From NCBI GenBank assembly GCA_018402135.1, contig JAGYJF010000002.1, positions 310,001 through 374,000 of the forward strand: DNA of 64,000 nucleotides. The letters run 5' to 3'. Positions 17,767-25,766 of the stretch are shown piece after piece (within the stretch, counting starts at the first letter, position 1; each line of letters opens with the position of its first letter). This DNA comes from Flavobacteriaceae bacterium. Its GTDB lineage: Bacteria > Bacteroidota > Bacteroidia > Flavobacteriales > Flavobacteriaceae. The notes under the pieces are model-generated. The model was not told the DNA's origin and did not search any database. It saw only the letters and a list, made by a program, of their open reading frames with translations. A program made the position numbers and the translations under genes.

Positions 17767-18345
17767 TTACGGCCTTACAACTTCAGAAATATTAATATTT
17801 TGAATGAAGTAATCATCGTAATGATTCAGATAAAAATCACCAATCCTAGTGCGCACCAACCTTAAGGTTGGAAATCCAATTTTAGAAGTCATTTTACGTA
17901 TCTGCCTAAATTTGCCTTCAGTAACAACCATACACAACCATGAGGTTTCACCGTGTTTTGAATCTCTGACAAATCTTTCGGGTATATTTTTTGGATTCGG
18001 AATAGGATAGGACTTACATGGTCGTGTTACATAAGATCCTAAATCGGTTGAAATTTCAACACCTTTGCTTAGAATCTCACAATGTGATTGAGAAATAATA
18101 CCATCAACCATCACCCAATATTCCTTTTCTATGGTATTGCTTCTTATTTGTTCGCTTACCTTGCCATCCGTGGTAAGCATTAAAAGTCCTTCTGATTTTT
18201 CATCAAGTCTGCCAATTGCCATGCAAGCTTCAGGAAGCGGATATAAATCACCCAATAACTTTTTATTACGTCGTTTATTCTGATTGTTAACAAACTGACT
18301 TAAATACCCATAGGGTTTGTAAATAATAAAATGTTGATGCGTCAT
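17767..18345 (-). CDS. rRNA pseudouridine synthase, RsuA/RluE-F family
   Basis: I start at ATG 18345 (MTHQHFIIYKPYGYLSQF), the normal beginning of the catalytic domain and a 4-bp ATGA overlap with the upstream gene; a start at 18399 would add 18 unrelated residues. The catalytic motif GRLDEKSEGLLMLTTDG (Asp near residue 47) and the EGKFRQIRKM motif near 140 identify the RsuA family. No N-terminal S4 domain is present, as in RluE. It isomerises a uridine in rRNA; which position cannot be told. Confidence 0.88.
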   Translation of the reverse strand: MTHQHFIIYKPYGYLSQFVNNQNKRRNKKLLGDLYPLPEACMAIGRLDEKSEGLLMLTTDGKVSEQIRSNTIEKEYWVMVDGIISQSHCEILSKGVEISTDLGSYVTRPCKSYPIPNPKNIPERFVRDSKHGETSWLCMVVTEGKFRQIRKMTSKIGFPTLRLVRTRIGDFYLNHYDDYFIQNINISEVVRP

Positions 18346-19175
18346 GACCACCAGATTATAAAATATTTTTGAATCAAACCATTTGGGTATTTGATCCAAA
18401 CTAATGGAGAAAATTCACGATCTATAAATTCTTTAATACTGAAGACGGCTTTTTCATAAATAACCCAGTACTCGTTTCTGTGTGGTATCAGGATCCAATC
18501 GTATTTATGAGGTATGAAAAATTTGCAATCTTTGAATTTATTCAATAAGGCATAATGAATGTATCGACCAGCAACACAAGCTTCATTTAGACCTTCAAAA
18601 CTTATGGGTTCTGAATCTTCAGGCAAAAATAATTGCGCTTTAAACAGCACTCGTTGTGCAATATCATTGATATCAATTTGTTTGGATTTTAAATAGTCAA
18701 CACACTCTGGCTGATAGAGTAGTGGCAACTGATGATTTTTGAGTCGGATTAACTTTTCTATTAAGCTATCTTTTTTGTTGGGTCCTATCCACGCACCTAA
18801 TCCTTTGCCATGCTCCGGAACATAAAGATAAAATTTATAAACAATCTCTAGGTGAATGGGTTGTTCCTTTAGCTTCAAAACACAATCTAACTCACCCAGG
18901 GTTAAGTGCTCACGCTGAATTTGAATATTATGCGCAATCAATTTAACTTGTGACTGTTGCGATAGGTTACTTAAAGCTAAATACTCAACACGTTTGCCCA
19001 GTCTTAGTCGTTCTGGAATAATTCCATTAAATGTTTTTAGCACATTATTATCTAACTCAAAGCATTTCAAACCTCCTAATAAGCTACCATGCCATAATAA
19101 CGGGGTGTAAAAATATCCTTCGTATTGAGATTGCAAATTGATAACTGAGTTGTTTTTTTTGTAAATATATTTCAA
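18342..19175 (-). CDS. DUF1853-family protein
   Basis: The 277-residue protein has the DUF1853 hallmark region HLTLGELDCVLKLKEQPIHLEIVYKFYLY (about residues 91-120) and WIGPNKKDSLIEKLIRLKNHQLPL. The E-L-D, Glu and Lys residues in this order resemble a PD-(D/E)XK nuclease core, but catalysis is not established. It overlaps the pseudouridine-synthase start by 4 bp, suggesting translational coupling. Cytoplasmic. Function unknown. Confidence 0.8.
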   Translation of the reverse strand: MKYIYKKNNSVINLQSQYEGYFYTPLLWHGSLLGGLKCFELDNNVLKTFNGIIPERLRLGKRVEYLALSNLSQQSQVKLIAHNIQIQREHLTLGELDCVLKLKEQPIHLEIVYKFYLYVPEHGKGLGAWIGPNKKDSLIEKLIRLKNHQLPLLYQPECVDYLKSKQIDINDIAQRVLFKAQLFLPEDSEPISFEGLNEACVAGRYIHYALLNKFKDCKFFIPHKYDWILIPHRNEYWVIYEKAVFSIKEFIDREFSPLVWIKYPNGLIQKYFIIWWS

Positions 19176-19258
19176 ATAGACTCATTTTAAATATTAAAAA
19201 AGGTTTTACCATCATCAAAAATTCTACCGTACATGAATTTAATGATTTAGATAATGAC

Positions 19259-19882
19259 ATGATGGGAGAATTTAAAGATACTATAGCACCAAATCTTTCT
19301 ATCCCAACAGATTTAACAATTAACGCGAGTAGCTGTGAGCCTAGCGAGATAAATCTTGGTCAGGCCAGTGCCACCGATAATTGCAGCGACGTCACCATCA
19401 GCAACAACGCACCTGAATTTTTTCCAATTGGTGAAACAGAAGTTACTTGGACCGCAATTGATGCATCTGGAAATACAACTCAATTGATTCAATTGGTAAC
19501 GCTTATAGACGATGGCGAAGGTACACCACTCAACACTAGCATTACGCAAGTATCCGGTGCTTTGATCTCAAATCAAGCCGGTGCAACCTACCAGTGGTAT
19601 CGATGTCCAAACACCTTACTTTCTGAAGAAACCAATCAGAGTTTTACACCAACCGAGAATGGAGATTATAAGGTCGAAATCATATTGGGTGATTGTATTG
19701 TTGAATCTGCTTGTGTAACTGTGGAAGGTTTATCGATAGACGAAATTGAAAACACGTCGCATTTTTTAATGTATCCTAATCCAGCTAATGATTTATTATA
19801 CATAAACACAGATTTTGAAGGATCTTTCATGATTATTAACCAAATCGGTCAAATAGTGCAAAAATTAACCATTAAAAAATAG
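19259..19882 (+). pseudogene. Remnant of a HYR-domain, T9SS-exported surface protein, truncated at both ends
   Basis: About 207 residues remain: part of a HYR domain (DTIAPNLSIPTDLTINASSC, ATDNCSD, FFPIGETEVTWTAIDASGNT), a GDYKVEIILGDC segment, then the first half of a type A sorting domain (YPNPANDLLYI...NQIGQIVQKLTIKK). There is no signal peptide. The frame is open upstream to 19145 but codes nothing recognisable, and the second half of the sorting domain (the G-x-Y-x-V-x-I strand) is missing. I read it as a decayed copy of a protein like the giant one at 33.8-42.8 kb. A strong terminator follows. Confidence 0.65.
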
Positions 19883-19971
19883 ACTTAAGATACGATTGTA
19901 AAATAGTTACAAATAGTGTTTGTTGCATTCTACTTAAATATTAGGTTACATATACCTGAGTTTACTATTAA

Positions 19972-20001
19972 AACAGCCTCAAAAACCGAGGCTGTTTTTT
20001 T
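19972..20001 (+). terminator. Strong intrinsic terminator
   Basis: AACAGCCTC (19972-19980) pairs perfectly with GAGGCTGTT (19988-19996) around a 7-nt loop, followed by a T-run to 20001. It lies between the HYR remnant and the EF-G paralogue gene. Confidence 0.85.
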
Positions 20002-20098
20002 ATTCAAAAACCTAACCATCGTCATATTTTAATAGGGTAGTGCTTAGTAACTTTAAACAATCATTTTAAATAAATAGTCACCATCTAACTTTATGTAT

Positions 20099-22225
20099 AT
20101 GAAAGTATTTGACAATAAACACATTAAAAATGTCGCCTTGGTAGGCGCGCATCACTCCGGCAAAACAACATTGGCCGAAACCATGTTGTTCGAAGCCGGA
20201 TTAATTAGCCGAAGAGGCAGCACTGAGCAAAACAATACCATTTCAGACTATCACGAATTAGAGCACCAACGCGGTGCTTCTGTTTTTGCAACTCCTTTGC
20301 ATACCGAATGGCGCAATTACAAAATTAACTTAATTGATACACCTGGAATGGATGATTTTATTGGAGAGATAATTCCTTCCGTTCGTGTGGCAGAGACCTT
20401 GGCAATGGTCATCAATGCCAAACACGGCGTAGATGTTGGTACTGAAATCATTTGGAATTATGCCAACCGCTATAACAAACCAACGGTATTCGTTATTAAT
20501 AAAATAGACCATGAAAAAGCCAATTTTGAAATGGCCTTTAAAAGTCTCAACCAACTGGTTGGCAACAATGCGGTGATGATTCAGTATCCGTTAGTGATAG
20601 ATGGCGCACAATGCATTATTGATGTACTTAAAATGAAATGCTACAAATTTGGTCCCAACGGTGGCAAGCCCGAAAAACTGCCCATTCCTAAAAATGAAAG
20701 AGATAAAGCGAATGAACTTCATAACCTATTAGTTGAAAAAGCCGCTGAAAACGATGAAGAACTCATGGAACTATATTTCGAAAAGGGAAATTTAAGCGAA
20801 GCAGAATTACTAAAAGGCATTAAGCTTGGCATGCTAAACCACGACTTATTCCCTGTGTTTTGCGTATCCGCTTTAAACGATATGGGTACCGGACGCTTAA
20901 TGGGGTTTATTGACCATGTTGCGCCATCACCTAGCGATTTAAAACCAGAATCAACCGTAGAAGGAGAAGCGCTTACGGCAAATCCGGAGAAAGAAACCTC
21001 CTTATTCATTTTTAAATCCATTTATCAGCCAAATTTGGGTGTGTTATCATTTTTTAAGGTGATGTCTGGCGAAGTACAGGTGAATGATAAGTTATTCAAT
21101 ACCAGAACAGGTGAGCAAGAAATCCTCAACCAACTCTTTATCATGGACGGCAAATTAAAACATGCGGTTCAAAAACTTACAGCTGGTGATATTGGTGCTA
21201 CTACCAAATTAAAGTTTACCGAAACCAACGATACTCTAGGTGCACAAGCCACAAGCCCGACTATCAAACCCATGAAATTTCCACAATCCCGTGTTGAAAA
21301 AGCGGTGTTTGCAGTCAATAATTCGGAAGAAGAAAAGTTAAACGACGCCTTAAAACGTATTCATACTCAAGATTTAACACTTACTTTAAATTACAACAAC
21401 GAAACCCATCAATCTATAATAGGTTGTCAAGGCGAATTGCATTTATCAGCAATAGAGTGGATGCTTGAGAACATTTATAATGTAAAAGCCCGTTTTGAAT
21501 CGCCTAAAATATCCTATCGCGAGACTATACAGCGCAGTGCCAACGCTAATTACCGTCATAAAAAACAATCGGGCGGTTCTGGACAATTCGGACAAGTACA
21601 TCTTAAAATTGAGCCATGGATAGAAGGTATGGACGAACCAGAAGGATTTAATATTAGAGGCAAAGAGGATGTTGATTTGCCCTGGGGTGGAAAATTAATC
21701 TTCTATAATTGTATCGTTGGTGGTGTGATTGACACCCGTTATTTACCATCAGTAATGAAAGGCATTTTAGAAGTGATGGAAAACGGTCCATTAACCAAGT
21801 CTTATATTCGTGATGTTCGTGTTATGGTATATGATGGAAAAATGCATGCGGTGGACAGCAATGATATATCCTTTAAAATAGCCGGTGCACAAGCCTTTAA
21901 AGATGCCTTTTTAAATGCGAGTCCAAAATTAATGGAACCAGTCAACGATATTTTAGTGAAAATACCCGAAAGCATGACAGGTATTGTAATGACCGAGTTA
22001 CAAACAAAACGCGCCATGATTCAAGGCATCACCAACGAAGGAAATTACCAATTAATTAAAGGACAAATCCCCAAAGCCGAGTTGGATAATTTTTCAACAC
22101 AACTCCGGAGTATTACACAAGGCCGCGGCACCTTTGCAACCACATTTAAAGGTTACGAGCCCGTACCGGCACATGTACAACAACAATTAATTAATGAATT
22201 CAAAACTGAAACTCTAGAAGTATAA
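20099..22225 (+). CDS. Elongation factor G paralogue (EF-G2-like) lacking the switch-II histidine
   Basis: From ATG 20099 the protein has 708 residues with all five EF-G domains. G1 is GAHHSGKTT (Lys22), G3 is DTPGMDDF (80-87), G4 is NKID (134-137). Domain IV carries KKQSGGSGQFGQVHLKI. In translational GTPases G3 reads DTPGH, the His being the catalytic switch-II residue; here Met84 replaces it. Bacteroides EF-G2 is a paralogue reported to drive translocation without GTP hydrolysis during starvation, and this protein appears related. A start two codons earlier (20093) is also possible. The next gene follows by 19 bp. Confidence 0.85.
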   Translation: MKVFDNKHIKNVALVGAHHSGKTTLAETMLFEAGLISRRGSTEQNNTISDYHELEHQRGASVFATPLHTEWRNYKINLIDTPGMDDFIGEIIPSVRVAETLAMVINAKHGVDVGTEIIWNYANRYNKPTVFVINKIDHEKANFEMAFKSLNQLVGNNAVMIQYPLVIDGAQCIIDVLKMKCYKFGPNGGKPEKLPIPKNERDKANELHNLLVEKAAENDEELMELYFEKGNLSEAELLKGIKLGMLNHDLFPVFCVSALNDMGTGRLMGFIDHVAPSPSDLKPESTVEGEALTANPEKETSLFIFKSIYQPNLGVLSFFKVMSGEVQVNDKLFNTRTGEQEILNQLFIMDGKLKHAVQKLTAGDIGATTKLKFTETNDTLGAQATSPTIKPMKFPQSRVEKAVFAVNNSEEEKLNDALKRIHTQDLTLTLNYNNETHQSIIGCQGELHLSAIEWMLENIYNVKARFESPKISYRETIQRSANANYRHKKQSGGSGQFGQVHLKIEPWIEGMDEPEGFNIRGKEDVDLPWGGKLIFYNCIVGGVIDTRYLPSVMKGILEVMENGPLTKSYIRDVRVMVYDGKMHAVDSNDISFKIAGAQAFKDAFLNASPKLMEPVNDILVKIPESMTGIVMTELQTKRAMIQGITNEGNYQLIKGQIPKAELDNFSTQLRSITQGRGTFATTFKGYEPVPAHVQQQLINEFKTETLEV

Positions 22226-22244
22226 CCACTAAAAATATATAATT

Positions 22245-22628
22245 ATGGAGAGTAAAATAATGTATTTAAGCGATTTAAAGTTTAATGTCGATACATGGAA
22301 GCGCGAATTGAGATTTCATCTAGACGAAATGGATACCTTTCAAGAAAAGCTAGATGAACTCACGAGCAGAGAGGATTTAGAAGTTTTAGCCTTAACAAAA
22401 CTGGATGGCTTTCAAAACCGAATTTTAATTGAAAAAGATGCGATTGCCAAACTAAAACACCGCTGCAGAAATATCATGGCTGGCATTAACCGTATGGTTT
22501 ATGAAAAGGACAATAACAACCAAATATTTGATGATCAACATACCTTGCGTGAAGATATGCGTAATTATATTCATTTACATTACGAATTAAAAGAAGAAAT
22601 TATGGATTTTTTATTACTGAATTCATAA
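22245..22628 (+). CDS. Conserved-looking coiled-coil protein downstream of the EF-G paralogue
   Basis: The 127-residue soluble protein is almost entirely helical and charged: an N-terminal WKRELRFHLDEMDTFQEKLDEL helix, a middle LKHRCRNIMAGINRMVYEKDN helix and a C-terminal EDMRNYIHLHYELKEEIMDFLL helix. There is no signal peptide or membrane segment. It begins 19 bp after the EF-G-like gene and the pair shares the terminator at 22646, so they are probably co-transcribed. A ribosome-associated or hibernation-like role would fit the neighbour, but that is inference from context only. Confidence 0.7.
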   Translation: MESKIMYLSDLKFNVDTWKRELRFHLDEMDTFQEKLDELTSREDLEVLALTKLDGFQNRILIEKDAIAKLKHRCRNIMAGINRMVYEKDNNNQIFDDQHTLREDMRNYIHLHYELKEEIMDFLLLNS

Positions 22629-22645
22629 GTGTAACCAACCAAATT

Positions 22646-22677
22646 AAAAAGATCACCATAATAGGTGGTCTTTTTTT
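22646..22677 (+). terminator. Intrinsic terminator of the EF-G-paralogue operon
   Basis: AAAAAGATCACC (22646-22657) pairs with GGTGGTCTTTTT (22664-22675) with one G-T pair, followed by a T-run. It sits 18 bp after the coiled-coil gene. Confidence 0.8.
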
Positions 22678-22780
22678 AATCTTAAAAAACGATAAAAGTG
22701 CACAATCTTCAACTTTAGGAAATATTTAGCAAGTAAAATAATGACTATTTGCGCATTATAATGTAATTTAAAAGGGTGAA

Positions 22781-23338
22781 ATGAAAAATGCGATATATAT
22801 ATTAACAATTGTTCTCCTTGCGGGTTGCAGCAGCAGTATTAAAACCTATACTGTGCAAGAACAGAATGCGTATGAGAATTTACATAATTTGGTAGCCTCT
22901 AAAAATTTTGAAATTATAGCACACACTGCCAAACCTATGATGAGTAATGCACTTACGCAGGTCCTCAATTCAAATTTATTACCACCAGGCAATACGCCGT
23001 CGCATATTAGCATTATTGGCACTTCTAATAGTATAAAATTTAAAGGCGATACCATTCAAGGTTCTTTGCCGTTTTATGGCGAACAATTTTCTGGAGGTAA
23101 TCCAGCTAGTAACCATAATGGAATTTCGTTTAAAGACGTTCCTGAAAACTTTAAAGTTAACAAAAATGATAACAAACACTCGGTTGCTATTAGTTTTAGA
23201 ATAAAAGATGAATACCGAAGCAATGAGCGTTACGAAATAAATATTACGTTGTTTCCGAACAATACCAGTGCAATGAGTGTGCAATCAACCACACGTAGCA
23301 ATATTCAGTTTTCTGGAAACCTCAAGGCATTGGAGTGA
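22781..23338 (+). CDS. DUF4251 lipoprotein
   Basis: The 185-residue protein has a clear lipoprotein signal (MKNAIYILTIVLLAGCSSS; Cys16). The rest is a beta-rich domain of the DUF4251 type common in Bacteroidota: NLVASKNFEIIAHTAKPMM near residue 36, then GDTIQGSLPFYGEQFSGG and the closing SVAISFRIKDEYRSNERYEINITLF. Members are probably envelope proteins of unknown function. It is a single gene between two terminated or convergent units. Confidence 0.75.
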   Translation: MKNAIYILTIVLLAGCSSSIKTYTVQEQNAYENLHNLVASKNFEIIAHTAKPMMSNALTQVLNSNLLPPGNTPSHISIIGTSNSIKFKGDTIQGSLPFYGEQFSGGNPASNHNGISFKDVPENFKVNKNDNKHSVAISFRIKDEYRSNERYEINITLFPNNTSAMSVQSTTRSNIQFSGNLKALE

Positions 23339-23455
23339 GAAAAGAAGCAAGCGAAAGAAGAGCACTAGCCAAAACCCATTATATTTCTATTTTACATAAT
23401 ATAAATTATAGTGTGAATATAAAGGGTATTCCTGTATAGCCACATAATTGTAGAT

Positions 23456-23623
23456 ATGAACCTATGGGCTTATTTCGTAAGCTATAATTCTATTCTATGT
23501 AATCTATCCCAGAAACTGTATGTATTCTTTACAATATTAATTACCTGTGGATTTGGAATTTATGTATATGTGGAAATGGCAATAACAGACCATACCATTT
23601 CAATCTTATTTAACAATTTTTAG
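23456..23623 (+). CDS. Possible 55-residue membrane peptide convergent with the fic gene
   Basis: An ATG at 23456 opens 55 codons ending at TAG 23621-23623, overlapping the 3' end of fic by 18 bp. The frame includes one strong membrane helix (KLYVFFTILITCGFGIYVYV). No clear promoter or RBS is seen and the flanking 23339-23455 sequence shows nothing else. It could be a chance open frame in AT-rich DNA. Confidence 0.22.
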   Translation: MNLWAYFVSYNSILCNLSQKLYVFFTILITCGFGIYVYVEMAITDHTISILFNNF

Positions 23624-25084
23624 AATTGCTGTATCATGCTCCTTAAAAGCATTGCACACCTGCAAATGTATTTCTGCTTCGTTCATATCATTTGCTTTTA
23701 TAGTAGCACTGAATTCTTGAGCTCTTTGTAACATCTTTACGTATACGACTGGATCTTTATGTCTTGTTAAACGCCTTAATGCACCTAAATAATCATCACG
23801 ATATACCGTTGGGATAATTATTTTAGTTTGCTTTTCTTTTACAAGTTCCGCATTCATCATGACTCGTACTATTCTTCCATTCCCATCTAGAAATGGATGA
23901 ATCTCACTAATCATAAACATTATATATGCAGCTTTCGCAAATGGGTTATTTAATGCCCTATAATAATCAAATCCTTTAGTAAGAGTGCCTCTTACCAAAT
24001 TAAAATCAACAAAATGCGTATCGCCTGATCTATTGTTTTTATCTTTAAATTGACCTGGTTTTTTTGATTTTCTGGCTTCTAAAAGACAGTGATGTCTATA
24101 TTGAAGTATATTTAAAAGTTCATCTGGTGTTGCTGGCGTTTTATTCATCTCTTTTAAATCACTGACGATTCTATAGGTCCCTAAAACATCATGGGAATCT
24201 TCATCTCTATTAGCAATTGGAGTTTCTGTTTTAATAATACTTTTCGCTTCTTCTAATTCGAAAATGGTTCCTTCTATATAATTTGAAAAATAGGCTTCAA
24301 AAAACGCAAAATTTTTGAATGCTGTTGTGTCTGTATTTATTTCTGGAAAATCACCAAATTCCTCTTGTTTAAGATATTGGAACAATGTTTCAAATAATGA
24401 TATTCTAGCTGGATCATAAGGATTTCCAAAAGCCCTTGCCATAGCTATTGGTGAACTCAATATTTTTGAAGGTTTTGTAGTTAATAAAGCGCTAATTAAT
24501 CTATTTAATTTAGCGAATTCGCTTTGCATTCCCAATTTTTCGGCTATTACTCTTGCATTATCTCTAACTTTATTTATTCCATCCTCACCATTTATACGTA
24601 CTATTTGCTCTAATTTAGCTTCAATTTCAGGTAATGTTAGTGTTTTGGATTCAGGTCCTAATTGCCTAGAGACTTGTAAGTTTTCAAGAAATGCTCTTTC
24701 TTGTTGTGATACATATAGTTCTCCAGAGAAAAGATTATCGCCTTCAATTGGACCATTTCCTTCCATAAAACGGATTGTAATTCCAGGTAGTTTAATTTTT
24801 TTTGTATATGTATATGTAACGAAAATATGACCTGCGCTTGTTGGTTTGAATTCTAAAGCTGATCTATGGCTTAATACAGAATTCGGATATAAGTTACCAA
24901 GTATTGTAAAAATATTTTTAGTTATTATTACTTCAGGCTCATCAATGAAGTTTGATGTGTATATCCGTGGAGCAATTTTTCTTATTTCTCCAGCTTTTTC
25001 TAATTTAGATATTTGTTTACTTAAATTTTTGTCACTTGAAGAAAAAATGACTTCTTGAAGGTGAATGGGTAGAATATTTTCCAT
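23606..25084 (-). CDS. Fic-domain protein with AbiEi-like winged-helix N-terminus
   Basis: The 492-residue protein combines two modules. Residues ~1-110 look like the type IV antitoxin AbiEi-like N-terminus (LSKQISKLEKAGEIRKIAPRIY, a winged helix, then VLSHRSALEF). Residues ~250-450 are a Fic domain with the catalytic motif HPFLDGNGRIVR (His396). The intramolecular inhibitory motif S-x-x-x-E-G is present as SNYIEG (Ser267-Gly272), as in class II Fic proteins. Fic enzymes usually AMPylate proteins; the inhibitory Glu keeps them off. The start ATGGAAAATATT lies inside one of seven upstream direct repeats, which suggests autoregulation. No separate antitoxin gene is adjacent. Confidence 0.88.
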   Translation of the reverse strand: MENILPIHLQEVIFSSSDKNLSKQISKLEKAGEIRKIAPRIYTSNFIDEPEVIITKNIFTILGNLYPNSVLSHRSALEFKPTSAGHIFVTYTYTKKIKLPGITIRFMEGNGPIEGDNLFSGELYVSQQERAFLENLQVSRQLGPESKTLTLPEIEAKLEQIVRINGEDGINKVRDNARVIAEKLGMQSEFAKLNRLISALLTTKPSKILSSPIAMARAFGNPYDPARISLFETLFQYLKQEEFGDFPEINTDTTAFKNFAFFEAYFSNYIEGTIFELEEAKSIIKTETPIANRDEDSHDVLGTYRIVSDLKEMNKTPATPDELLNILQYRHHCLLEARKSKKPGQFKDKNNRSGDTHFVDFNLVRGTLTKGFDYYRALNNPFAKAAYIMFMISEIHPFLDGNGRIVRVMMNAELVKEKQTKIIIPTVYRDDYLGALRRLTRHKDPVVYVKMLQRAQEFSATIKANDMNEAEIHLQVCNAFKEHDTAILKIVK

Positions 25085-25308
25085 TTAAAAAGCTTTAATA
25101 TTCAAAAATACATATAATTTTCCATTATAAATGATTATTTAGAGAATATTTTCCATTATAACGATAATATTAAAAATCAATATTTTCCATTATAATCATT
25201 ATTAGAGCGACTAAATACAATTATTTTCCATTCTAAATAAAATTAAAGAGAATATTTTCCATTATATTAGATAATAAAGAAATAAATTTAAATTGTTTTC
25301 CATTCCAT
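25077..25308 (-). repeat. Seven phased direct repeats (TTATAATGGAAAA on minus strand) in the fic leader
   Basis: The forward motif TTTTCCATTATAA or a one- to three-base variant begins at 25077, 25118, 25149, 25183, 25224, 25255 and 25296. Steps are 41, 31, 34, 41, 31 and 41 bp, mostly close to three or four helical turns. The first copy contains the fic start codon. Two upstream copies also spell ATG-GAA-AAT-ATT-CT, like the start of fic, but hit stops within a few codons. This looks like an operator array; the binding protein is unknown. Confidence 0.75.
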
Positions 25309-25476
25309 ACACGAAGCTTCTCTCCTACGCCGTCGCATAAAAAGTGTTTACTCGTGCTTTTTATTTTGATATATAGGTGCTCATGTACACCCACCGCAAT
25401 AATGTATCGTGTGGTAAGTCAAACAAAAAATACGCTTTCACAATGTTAATATTAGCTTCCACAACCTAATTAAAAA

Positions 25477-25493
25477 AAGTCTCCTGACTTCGC
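25477..25493. repeat. REP-like palindrome, copy 1
   Basis: AAGTCTCCTGACTTCGC matches, in inverse orientation, the palindrome at 61970-61987 and, with one change, that at 61564-61587. The remaining 25309-25766 interval holds no convincing gene: it is AT-rich, with a plus-strand gene starting at 25767. Confidence 0.5.
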
Positions 25494-25766
25494 ATTTCTT
25501 TAAAACCTTTTTATGCTTCTATAATATTTATAAAAAATAATTATTTTTATGGTTTCCCATATCACACGCATTATGTTTATTTCCTTTGGAATTGCTTAAA
25601 AATCTTATTATAAGTCTGCTATAAAAATTTAATAAGGTCGACTATTTGAATTTTCTTGATATTGGAATCAAATAATATATAAGAATGTAACATTTTAAAA
25701 TTTTATAGGTTTTGTGGTTTAGATTTCCGTTATTTTTTTAGTTTATTTGTTTTTTAATCTATCAGA

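Noticed and set aside
25077-25308. CRISPR array
   Set aside because: The repeated core is only about 13 bp, spacers are 18-28 bp and AT-rich with irregular steps, and no cas genes are present.
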